Shown here piece by piece: positions 15,901 to 22,195 of a stretch of 25,588 bases of DNA. The translations under genes and the position numbers were made by a program. Position 1 is the stretch's first letter; each line of letters starts with the position of its first letter. The notes below the pieces were generated by a model, which was not told the DNA's origin, made no database searches, and was given only the letters and a program-made list of their open reading frames with translations. This DNA comes from Candidatus Aquidulcis sp. Its GTDB lineage: Bacteria > Chloroflexota > Anaerolineae > Anaerolineales > E44-bin32. Location: NCBI GenBank assembly GCA_020723365.1, contig DYJB01000018.1, positions 1 to 25,588 of the forward strand, in the 5' to 3' direction.

Positions 15901-18770
15901 TTCTCCTCCCAGTCGAGTGTGCCGTCGTCCCGCACCACCTGGGTCCAGGTCATGCGTTCGACGATCAGGGAGCCCTTCTGGCGCGGCACAGGTGCGCCGT
16001 ACCAATCGATCGACGAGACGCCGATCGAGGTCGAGCCGCCGCTTGGGACGGCATACGTCTCAGGCTCGAGGCCGAAGTAGACGGCGGCGGGGTGCAGGCG
16101 GACGGCGGCCTCGCCCTGGACGGGCATGCCGCTGCTGTCGGTCAGGACCGCCGTGATGGTCACCTCGAGCGGGCGGGAGCCCTCCGGCGTGGTGGGCAGA
16201 TCGATCTGCAGCCGCCCTTGCGCGTCGGTCTGGCCTTCGCCCTCGGCGAGCATCTCGCCGAACTCGGGATCCAGGCCAGCAGCGTAGGCGAACCAGTCGA
16301 TCGGCTGCGGCAGATCGGGCAGGAAGTACGGCAGCGCCCAGGCCGTCCATTGCACGAGCGCATCGGACACCGGACCGCCGAAGTAATACTCGCCCTGAAT
16401 GACGGCCTGCAGCGGGTCGCCGACACCGACGTCGTCGGCCGAGGGCTGGACCGTCACCTCGAACTCCGGCTTGCGGTAGGCAGCCACGGTGACCGGGACA
16501 CTGCCGATCCCGGTGTCGATGGTGTACACGCCGAGGGCGGCGCCGCCCGCCAGCGTGAAGCTTCCGCTGAATGCGCCGTACTCGTTGACGGGCAGGTCCA
16601 GCTTGCCGATCTCGACGCCGAAGCCATCGAGCAGCTTCACCTCCGTTCGGCTCTGGGCCGGCAGGCTGTAACGGGCGTCGTCGACGTCGCGCAGCACGCC
16701 GCGGAAGTAGACCGTCTGCCCCGGGCGATAGATCGGCCGATCGGTGTACAGGTAGACCTTCGTCTCCCCTGACGTGAAGTCGTAGTTGTAGGGAATGCCG
16801 AAGGTCCAGGGGTAGATCTCCTCCGTCCAGGATGTGGAGACCATGCCAAAGGGTCTCTCGCCCGGAGCGCCCGTGACGGCAAACACGGGAAGGTAGGCAT
16901 CGGCGGCGGGCGTGAACTCGATCTCGGCCGTCCCGTCGTCGCCGGTCGTGCCGCGGGCGATAGCATTGCCGGAGGCGGTCACGATCTCGACGGCGATGCC
17001 GGGCTTTGCCTGGCCGGTGCCCAGATCGACGGCCCACGTCAGCGCCCGGTCGCGGGAGGCCTTGAGCACGATCTCGGTATCGCGCACGAGGATCAGGCGC
17101 GCCTCTGTGCCCAGACCCTCGTATCGGGGGGCGGTCATCGTCAGCAGGTAGACGCCGGTTGCCAGCGGTTCGCTCTGCAGGCTGACGTCGACCGTCTGCA
17201 TCAGGTTGCGCCGACCCGAGGCGTCCACCGGCCACTGACGCAGCAGTTCGCCTCGGGGGGCCAGGGTGGCCGAGTACACGCCGTCGCGCTGCAGGTCGAA
17301 GAACTGCGAGAGTGACAGGCGGTAGAGGGCGAAGTCGAGCCGCCCGGCGTTGCGCGCCTGCACCTGGATCACGGGCGATCGTCCGGCCTCCAGGCTGAGG
17401 ACGTCGCCGTAGCGCATGAAGCCGGTGACCGGGGGCAGGTCGCGGGGGGAGAAGCGCAGGCGGAAGGGGGCGGCGAGCGACGTCCCGTACGGATCGCCGG
17501 CCGACGCGGCGACGGTCAGCGTGTAGTCGCGCGTCGGATCGAAATCCCCGTTGACGTAGAGCGTATACGAGTCCGGGTCCCAGTACGTCCCCAGGCCCTC
17601 GATGGCAGGCGAGATGGAGACCGCCTGGCGCAGACTGGCCGGCAGCATCGGGCCGGCGAAGGTCAGCTGTACACCCTCCCAGTTGTCCTTCTGCCCGCCG
17701 TCGGAGGGCTTGGAGGAGACAATGGCCGGGCGGCCGGCCGAGCGGTAGGTCAGGATCAACGGCGATCCCAGGCTCGACCCTCCGGGGGCCGAAGCGCTGG
17801 CTGCCAGGCGGGCCTCGTAGGCCGTGTCGTAGTCGAGACGGCGCGAGGGCGTGTAGGTGAATTCGGTCGAGGCCTCATTCCACGCAAAGGCGCCATCCAC
17901 CATCGCGCCGGAGGCGTTGACCAGGGCGAAGGCGCGCTCGACGCTGGCGCGGTCCATCGACTGGTTGAAGGCGATGCGAACGGTTGCATCGAGCGGGAGG
18001 GCCCGGGCGTCGCTGGCGGGTTCCGCTTCCGCTACCCTTGGCATGGCCGTGGTGAATGACCAGGTGAAGGGCTGGTCGAGGGGCGCGCCGGTCAGGTCCT
18101 TCAGCTCGGCGGCGACCGTGGCGGTCAGGCGCTGCCCACCCGGAAGCGGCCGGGTGGGGCGGAAGACGAAGATGCCCGTGTCGAGCCATTCGCCTTTACC
18201 TTCGACGGCCGGCTCGAGGGTGAGTGGAGCGGGCGGAGCGCCATCGGCCTGCAAGGCCACGACCGGCCGGCTGAAGACGATCGTCAGCGGTGCGCCGGGA
18301 TCGACGTCGACCGTGTCGGCCTCCGGGACGACCTGAATGACGCGCAGCGGTGCCGCCGTGCGCAGGTCGAGCGCGATGGGCGCAGCGAGCGTCAGGCCGG
18401 CGGCGGAGCGGGCCGTGGAGGCCACCGACAGCAAGTACTCGGCCTCGCGTGGCAGCGGCGCCGTGGGGCGCAGCTCGAGCGTGGAGTCATCGATCCAGGT
18501 CACTGCCGTGTCGAAGAAGGGCTCGACGGACAGCGCCGCTTCGACCGAGGCGCGGTCCATGGGCTGATCGAAGTACAGCGTGATCGGACCGGAAGGATCG
18601 AGCTCGGCCCCCGGAACGGGATCCGATTCGGCCAGCGTTGGAGGCAGCAAGGGAAGCGGTGTTGGGGTGGGCGTGCGGCCGAATGGAAGGCTGATGCCGG
18701 GCAGCGAGCACGCCAGGGACAGGAGCAGCAGGACGGCGAGCGAGGTCCATAGAGTACGCCGAGGGGTCAT
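12948..18770 (-). CDS. Alpha-2-macroglobulin family lipoprotein with thioester motif
   Basis: 1940 residues. The signal peptide ends in lipobox LSLAC (Cys21), so the protein should be anchored outside the membrane; a TPTPTP linker follows. Several Big_5-like domains come next, recognisable by repeats such as ITLYFDQPMDRASVEAAL and VRIAFNQSMDRASVERAF. The macroglobulin core has YTDRPIYRPGQTVYFRG (about residue 675) and VRSKFPDTAFWNARV (from 1225). The thioester motif is CTEQ at 1452-1455 within FPYDCTEQVISRFLPN, leading an alpha-alpha barrel domain. Bacterial relatives trap attacking proteases by covalent bonding. A Gly-rich stretch at 1200-1224 lies where the bait region lies in animal A2M. 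ATG 18770 is chosen over the upstream start at 18839 because GGAGG precedes it and the signal peptide starts there. No penicillin-binding protein gene is adjacent, unlike many proteobacterial A2M loci. Confidence 0.93.
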   Translation of the reverse strand: MTPRRTLWTSLAVLLLLSLACSLPGISLPFGRTPTPTPLPLLPPTLAESDPVPGAELDPSGPITLYFDQPMDRASVEAALSVEPFFDTAVTWIDDSTLELRPTAPLPREAEYLLSVASTARSAAGLTLAAPIALDLRTAAPLRVIQVVPEADTVDVDPGAPLTIVFSRPVVALQADGAPPAPLTLEPAVEGKGEWLDTGIFVFRPTRPLPGGQRLTATVAAELKDLTGAPLDQPFTWSFTTAMPRVAEAEPASDARALPLDATVRIAFNQSMDRASVERAFALVNASGAMVDGAFAWNEASTEFTYTPSRRLDYDTAYEARLAASASAPGGSSLGSPLILTYRSAGRPAIVSSKPSDGGQKDNWEGVQLTFAGPMLPASLRQAVSISPAIEGLGTYWDPDSYTLYVNGDFDPTRDYTLTVAASAGDPYGTSLAAPFRLRFSPRDLPPVTGFMRYGDVLSLEAGRSPVIQVQARNAGRLDFALYRLSLSQFFDLQRDGVYSATLAPRGELLRQWPVDASGRRNLMQTVDVSLQSEPLATGVYLLTMTAPRYEGLGTEARLILVRDTEIVLKASRDRALTWAVDLGTGQAKPGIAVEIVTASGNAIARGTTGDDGTAEIEFTPAADAYLPVFAVTGAPGERPFGMVSTSWTEEIYPWTFGIPYNYDFTSGETKVYLYTDRPIYRPGQTVYFRGVLRDVDDARYSLPAQSRTEVKLLDGFGVEIGKLDLPVNEYGAFSGSFTLAGGAALGVYTIDTGIGSVPVTVAAYRKPEFEVTVQPSADDVGVGDPLQAVIQGEYYFGGPVSDALVQWTAWALPYFLPDLPQPIDWFAYAAGLDPEFGEMLAEGEGQTDAQGRLQIDLPTTPEGSRPLEVTITAVLTDSSGMPVQGEAAVRLHPAAVYFGLEPETYAVPSGGSTSIGVSSIDWYGAPVPRQKGSLIVERMTWTQVVRDDGTLDWEEKAERVAESTLTMDGTGRANYVFRPERAGSYRLRVEGQDAAGRSAISSLYLWAYGPEAFTWRSPGTNRIALVADRAQYAPGDTARILIPSPFSEPVQALVTIERARVLSRRIIDVPAGQTTIDVPLDATHLPNVFLSVVLIKPSGDSGPAALAMGLINLPVSAESRQLKVTLTPDRPQAGPGEEVTYRVKATYAQGKPVQAEFSLALADVAVLALAEPNSTDPFTAFYSEFPLSVRTGAALTVSGEGGPGTAEAFGRGGGGGDGGLEPTVRSKFPDTAFWNARVITDAQGQAEVTVRLPDSLTTWRMDARGVTQDTRLGAATADLTATKSLLIRPVTPRFFTAGDAASVAAVVNNNTPQPIQVEVRLEVEGARLTSDERQSIEVPKLGQTRVEWRIEVGEGEGVALTFYAQGGGLEDASTPTIGSAVDGRIPILHYSAPDTYATSGGLDRPGDRVEAISLPRRFDATQGGLTVALEPSLGSAMATALDVLEAFPYDCTEQVISRFLPNLAALRAAQALGIDDAELKDRLERAVTEGLTTLRARQQYDGGWAWWSSGPTNPYLTAYALFALLEARRAGFTVGDYTIEAASSYLEGQIGAVDPLSDPSLRNRQAFIAYVQARAGGANVERLQALAEARAGMSHWARASLALALDHAQPGAPLTATLLSDLQSSAIRSATGVHWQDESPDLWNMGAPVRTTAQVLLALVELEPDNAFNADIVRWLLAARARDGAWASTHDTAWALLGITEWAALSGSLDGNFSFGATLNTQPLSARSAASETQTSFTPIDRLFPDRPNQLLVTRGAGAGALFYTAHLTVYRPVEDVRAVARGMTVSREYFLYDGACGSLETPCVPAPSAHAGDAILGRVTVTLPADEYYVVVEDPFPAGMEPIDGSLLTAPTGLPPEMLPQAQTDRVGWRWWYFNHTELRDDRLVLFADYLPAGTYQYTYLLTATLAGEYRVLPTRAWAFYFPEVYGHAAGRVYTIQP

Positions 18771-18810
18771 TTCCGCCTCCGGCCGGCGCGCGGCGCGTCC
18801 GGCACGCTTC

Positions 18811-18839
18811 ACTCTAAAGCAGGATGAAGGAAGGGACAA
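18811..18839 (-). promoter_or_regulatory. Possible promoter of the macroglobulin gene
   Basis: On the minus strand TTGTCC (18834-18839) and TAGAGT (18811-18816) are spaced by 17 bases, each four of six to consensus. They lie in the 90-base gap between the HAD stop and the macroglobulin start, so the macroglobulin may be transcribed both alone and by read-through. Confidence 0.35.
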
Positions 18840-18860
18840 GGTAGCGGGGGTGGCGTCGCC

Positions 18861-19595
18861 TCAGTCGCAGGCAGCGGTCCGCCAGGGCTGCTCCGCCTCC
18901 AGGGCCTGGAGAGCGGACGGCAGGTCGGCCAGGGAGGCGATCTCGATCCAGCCGTGCGAAGGCAGGTGCTCGGCCTGAACGTGCTCGTGCGACCAGGTGA
19001 GCGCATGCGGGATGAAGACTGCCCGCGCGCCCAGTTCGATCGCCGGCAGGATGTCCGAGCGCAGCGAGTTGCCGACCATCACGAATTCGCCGGGCGGCAC
19101 GCCCAGGTCGCCCAGCACCTGGGCATAGACCTCCGCCGTCTTGGCCTGCAGCACGCGCACGGCCCGGAAGCGATCGGCGATGCCCGAGCGCTTGATCTTG
19201 AGCTGCTGCTCGAACAGGTCGCCCTTGGTGAGCAGCACGAGCGAGTAGGCGGCGGCCAGACGGTCGAGCGCGGCGGTGACGCCGTCGATCAGCTCAACCG
19301 GGTGCAGCAGCATCTCCTTCGAAATCGCCAGGACGGAGTCGATGAGCTCCGGTTCGAGCCGGTCCGGCAGCAGGCGCGCCGCCGCTTCGATCATCGACAG
19401 GCTGAAGCTCTTGATGCCGTAGCCGTAGATGTCGACGTTGCGCACCTCGATCTCGTCGAGGGCCGCCAGCGAGTGCTCCTCAGGGCAGGCGAAGGATAGC
19501 TGCGCCGCGAAGCGGCGCTTGGCGGCGTGGTAGTAGAGCTCGTTTTCCCACAAGGTGTCGTCGGCGTCGAAACCGATGGTCGTGAGGGGCGGCAT
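18861..19595 (-). CDS. HAD-superfamily hydrolase
   Basis: 244 residues with all four haloacid-dehalogenase motifs. Motif I is FDADDTLW with nucleophile Asp10 and acid/base Asp12; motif II is Thr123 in VLLTKGD; motif III is Lys152; motif IV is GNSLRSD (175-181). A helical cap lies between motifs I and II (about 20-100), so this is a type C1 enzyme, most likely a small-molecule phosphatase in the cytoplasm. The substrate cannot be inferred. ATG 19595 starts the homology; in-frame codons upstream to 19847 overlap the preceding gene in another frame and are unlikely to be used. No strong ribosome site is visible, which fits coupling to the upstream gene 35 bases away. Confidence 0.85.
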   Translation of the reverse strand: MPPLTTIGFDADDTLWENELYYHAAKRRFAAQLSFACPEEHSLAALDEIEVRNVDIYGYGIKSFSLSMIEAAARLLPDRLEPELIDSVLAISKEMLLHPVELIDGVTAALDRLAAAYSLVLLTKGDLFEQQLKIKRSGIADRFRAVRVLQAKTAEVYAQVLGDLGVPPGEFVMVGNSLRSDILPAIELGARAVFIPHALTWSHEHVQAEHLPSHGWIEIASLADLPSALQALEAEQPWRTAACD

Positions 19596-19630
19596 GCTGG
19601 CAGGTGGGGCGGATCCCGGGCCGGCGCGGG

Positions 19631-20416
19631 CTAGCGGGCCGGCTGCTGGAATCGCAGCAGCCATGAGCCCGGGTAGCGTGTGCCGTCCTCGGCGAGGCAC
19701 TCGCCGGCCGTCAGGCCGGTGACGGGCTGGTCGGAGTCGACCAGTTGCACGCTGTACGTCACCCCCGGGGTGAGGGTGAAATCGCCATAGCCGATACCGA
19801 GGTCCGGCTTGAGGCCGGTGAAGAAATGATCCTGGCCGGTGTCCCACACGACGCGCACCTCGGAGCCGGCGACCGGCTGGCCGGCGGCGTCGACGACCTC
19901 CACCTGGAGCAAGGCCTGGCCGAGATCGGGTACGCAGACGGGATCCTGGGCCAGCAGCCGGAAGGGCGCACCCGGCGTTGAGGTGGGTGTGCGCGTGGGT
20001 GCCGGGGAGGGGACGGGGGTCGCCGTGCGCGTCGGGGTGGCGGTGCCGGCGACGGCAGGCGGCGAGGCGGGTGCGCTGGCGACGGAGGCGGGGCCCGCCA
20101 GGTCTGCGGCGAGGCGGGCGAGGGCGCGCGCCTGCGATTCGGGCCAGCCCTGCCCCAGGCGCTGCTGGGCGAGAGCCGCCAGGATCGGCCCGGGCTCGGC
20201 GTAGGCGAACTGGGCCAGCCGGGCGCGGGCGCGCGGCAGGTCGCCGCCAGCGTCGTACGCCACGGCGATCAGCGTCAGGTAGTCGGCGCGGAAGTCGTCG
20301 CGCAGCGAAGCCGGCGAGGTATCGGTGTAGCTCACCGGATTGACAGCCCAGGCATAGACCAGCCCGCCGCCCAGGCCGAGGGCGAAGGCCAGCAGCAGCG
20401 CCAGGAAAGACTTCAT
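19631..20416 (-). CDS. Membrane-anchored protein of unknown function with C-terminal Ig-like domain (paralogue 2)
   Basis: 261 residues; I do not recognise a named family. A single hydrophobic segment (4-24, LALLLAFALGLGGGLVYAW) anchors the N-terminus. It is followed by VNPVSYTDTSPASLRDDFRA and DYLTLIAVAYDAGGDLPRAR, then more helix to about residue 110. A Pro/Thr/Ala-rich linker (about 112-148) leads to a beta-rich domain (about 150-258) with QALLQVEVVDAAGQPVAGSE and VTYSVQLVDSD, resembling an Ig-like or carboxypeptidase-regulatory fold. The first 60 residues are clearly related to the upstream neighbour, so the pair arose by duplication. The ATG overlaps the TGA of that neighbour (ATGA), indicating coupled translation. 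Likely extracytoplasmic; role unknown. Confidence 0.8.
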   Translation of the reverse strand: MKSFLALLLAFALGLGGGLVYAWAVNPVSYTDTSPASLRDDFRADYLTLIAVAYDAGGDLPRARARLAQFAYAEPGPILAALAQQRLGQGWPESQARALARLAADLAGPASVASAPASPPAVAGTATPTRTATPVPSPAPTRTPTSTPGAPFRLLAQDPVCVPDLGQALLQVEVVDAAGQPVAGSEVRVVWDTGQDHFFTGLKPDLGIGYGDFTLTPGVTYSVQLVDSDQPVTGLTAGECLAEDGTRYPGSWLLRFQQPAR

Positions 20417-20769
20417 GGCGCCTGGATCTCGGCCGGCGGCGCGGCGTTGCGCAGCGCCACCGCCAGCTGGTTGAGCGTCTCGAGATCGGCGCGGGTGAAA
20501 CCGTGGTCGACGGCGTAGGTCAGCGCGGCCGTGACGAGATCGGCCGGGGGCTGCGGGCCGAGGCTGGCCAGGCGCACCTGCGCCGTCAGCAGGTCCTGCT
20601 CGGCGGTGTAGGCCTGGGCCACCATCAGCACGTAGTCGGTGCGGTAGTCGGCGCGCAGGCTGCCCGGCGCGGTGTCGACGTAGCGCACGGGCTGGACAAC
20701 CCAGCCGTAGATCAACCCCATGGCGGCGCCGACCAGCAGCGCGGCCAGCAGTCGGACAATCGGCTTCAC
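20413..20769 (-). CDS. Small membrane-anchored protein of unknown function (paralogue 1)
   Basis: 118 residues from the chosen GTG start. A single hydrophobic segment (about 5-22, RLLAALLVGAAMGLIYGW) is followed by VVQPVRYVDTAPGSLRADYR, DYVLMVAQAYTAEQDLLTAQ and helices rich in Leu and Ala to the end. The pattern GLxYxWxVxPVxYxDTxPxSL is shared with the next gene. The conserved motif lies just outside the membrane segment, with helices that look TPR-like in spacing, but no named domain is recognised. The GTG at 20769 aligns the start with that of the paralogue (MKPIV against MKSFL) and has TGAGGT nine bases upstream; an ATG at 20793 is the alternative. First gene of a four-gene minus-strand run ending with the macroglobulin. 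Confidence 0.75.
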   Translation of the reverse strand: MKPIVRLLAALLVGAAMGLIYGWVVQPVRYVDTAPGSLRADYRTDYVLMVAQAYTAEQDLLTAQVRLASLGPQPPADLVTAALTYAVDHGFTRADLETLNQLAVALRNAAPPAEIQAP

Positions 20770-20833
20770 CGCGTGGACCTCATGGCGGTGCATTGTCCCA
20801 CAGGCACGCGGCCCGGGCAACCTGTGGACGCGG

Positions 20834-20859
20834 CGCCCCGGCCAGGGGGGGCCGGGGCG
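20834..20859 (-). terminator. GC hairpin downstream of tRNA-Leu
   Basis: CGCCCCGGCC (20834-20843) pairs with GGCCGGGGCG (20850-20859) around a 6-base loop, a 10-bp perfect stem 17 bases beyond the tRNA 3' end. No U-tract follows. Confidence 0.5.
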
Positions 20860-20875
20860 TATGCTACAATCGCTC

Positions 20876-20960
20876 TGGTGCCGAAGGAGGGACTCGAACC
20901 CTCAATCCCGAAGGAACGCGATTTTGAGTCGCGCGCGTCTGCCAGTTCCGCCACTTCGGC
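20876..20960 (-). tRNA. tRNA-Leu (anticodon CAA)
   Basis: The 85-base minus-strand sequence folds as a class II tRNA. The acceptor stem GCCGAAG/CTTCGGC is perfect, with discriminator A and an encoded CCA end (20876-20878). The anticodon stem CGCGA/TCGCG holds the loop CTCAAAA, giving anticodon CAA, which reads UUG. The long variable arm between the anticodon and T arms and the D-loop GGCAGAC fit leucine tRNA. The T arm is GAGGG-TTCGAGT-CCCTC. No intron is seen. Confidence 0.95.
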
Positions 20961-20968
20961 TTGCGAAA

Positions 20969-20997
20969 AGTATAGCCAAACGATTCCGGCCGGTCAA
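20969..20997 (-). promoter_or_regulatory. Promoter of tRNA-Leu
   Basis: On the minus strand TTGACC (20992-20997) and TATACT (20969-20974) are spaced by 17 bases, each five of six to the sigma70 consensus. The -10 box ends eight bases before the mature tRNA 5' end, so the leader is very short. Confidence 0.7.
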
Positions 20998-21095
20998 GCA
21001 GCCCCGCCGCGCTGAGGCTGAACGCGCTCCCGCGGGCGTTCCGCCGAGGCGGGCCGGGGAGCCATGAGCCGGACGGCCTCCTCAGGACTTACGCC

Positions 21096-22166
21096 ATGCG
21101 CCTCGGCATCATCGGCCTTCCCTCGTGTGGAAAGACGACCATCTTCAACGCCCTCACCGGCGGCAGCCTGCCGACCGGCGTGCGTGGCGACCGGCTGCAG
21201 GTGCATACGGCCGTCTCGGATGTGCCCGACCGGCGTGTCGATGACCTGAGCGCGCTCTTCAAACCGCGCAAGACGATCTATGCCAAGGTGAACTACGCCG
21301 ACATCGGCGGGCTGAAGGCCGAGTCGGCGCGCGAGGGCCTCCCCGGCCAGCAGCTTAACCAGCTCTCGCAGATGGACGGCTTCGTCCATGTCGTGCGGGC
21401 CTTTGAGAGCGAGATGGTGCCGCATCCCTCGGGCCGCGTCGATGCGGCGCGCGACCTGGCGGCGATGGAGGCCGAGCTGCTGCTCAACGACATGCTGACC
21501 GTCGAGCGGCGATCGGAGAAACTGCGCGAGGAGCGCCAGAAGGGCGGGGGGCGAGACAAGGCCGTCATCGAGCGCGAGATCGCCCTCTTCGAACGCCTGG
21601 CCGAGGCGCTGGGGACGGAGCGCCCGCTGCGCGAGGCGGCCTTCTCGCCCGAGGATGCTCGCGCCATGTCCGGCTTCGGCTTCCTGACGCTCAAACCCAT
21701 GCTGGTGGTGGTCAACCTGTCCGAAGGCCAGGCGGCGCCTCCGCTGGCGGCGCCCGGGGCGGGCGTGCAGGTGCTGGCGCTGCAGGGCGAGATCGAGATG
21801 GAGATCGCCCAGCTGCCGCCGGACGAGGCGCGCACCTTTCTGGCCGAGTACGGCATCGCCGAGGCCGGCCGGGACCGCGTGCTGCGTGCCTCCTACGACC
21901 TGCTCGGGCTGCAGTCTTTCTTCACCGTCGGCGAGGACGAAGTGCGCGCCTGGACCGTGGCCCGCGGCGCCTCGGCCCTTGAGGCCGCCGGCGCCATCCA
22001 CACCGACCTGGAGCGCGGCTTCATCCGCGCCGAGGTCATCGGCTGGAAGGACCTGCTCGACCTGGGCGGACTGGCCCAGGCGCGCGCCGCCGGCAAGCTG
22101 CGCGTCGAGGGACGCGACTACGTCGTCCACGACGGCGAAGTGGTTCACATCCGCTTCAACGCCTGA
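21096..22166 (+). CDS. ychF: YchF-like (Obg-family) P-loop GTPase/ATPase
   Basis: 356 residues, close to the usual YchF length. The P-loop is GLPSCGKTT (residues 7-15); the G3-like motif is YADIGGL; the G4 position is NLSE in VVVNLSEG, matching the NxxE form by which YchF prefers ATP to GTP. A coiled-coil-rich insertion (about 135-180; ERRSEKLREERQKGGGRDKA) and a C-terminal TGS-like domain (DLGGLAQARAAGKLRVEGRD, ending GEVVHIRFNA) complete the family order. YchF proteins bind ribosomes and affect stress responses. It is divergent from the enterobacterial form, with SCGKTT in place of NVGKST. ATG 21096 has an AGGA sequence eight bases upstream. The next gene follows by 29 bases. Confidence 0.88.
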   Translation: MRLGIIGLPSCGKTTIFNALTGGSLPTGVRGDRLQVHTAVSDVPDRRVDDLSALFKPRKTIYAKVNYADIGGLKAESAREGLPGQQLNQLSQMDGFVHVVRAFESEMVPHPSGRVDAARDLAAMEAELLLNDMLTVERRSEKLREERQKGGGRDKAVIEREIALFERLAEALGTERPLREAAFSPEDARAMSGFGFLTLKPMLVVVNLSEGQAAPPLAAPGAGVQVLALQGEIEMEIAQLPPDEARTFLAEYGIAEAGRDRVLRASYDLLGLQSFFTVGEDEVRAWTVARGASALEAAGAIHTDLERGFIRAEVIGWKDLLDLGGLAQARAAGKLRVEGRDYVVHDGEVVHIRFNA

Positions 22167-22195
22167 CCCGACCCCACTCCTGCTCGAGGTGACCG

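Noticed and set aside
18771..18839. Upstream extension of the macroglobulin frame
   Set aside because: It would place 23 charged residues before a complete lipoprotein signal peptide, and the ribosome site fits the ATG at 18770.
19596..19847. Upstream extension of the HAD hydrolase frame
   Set aside because: It overlaps the upstream gene out of frame and adds Arg/Pro-rich sequence not typical of the family.
20863..20870. TGC-TACAAT on the plus strand, an extended -10 box pointing into the tRNA antisense strand
   Set aside because: No -35 element, and it would drive antisense tRNA; ychF is 230 bases away. Probably chance or unrelated.
20766..21067. Open frames across the tRNA (for example AELADARDSKSRSFGIEGSSPS on minus, EGLEPSIPKERDFESRA on plus)
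   Set aside because: These are the well-known translations of a tRNA-Leu gene; the RNA explains the sequence.
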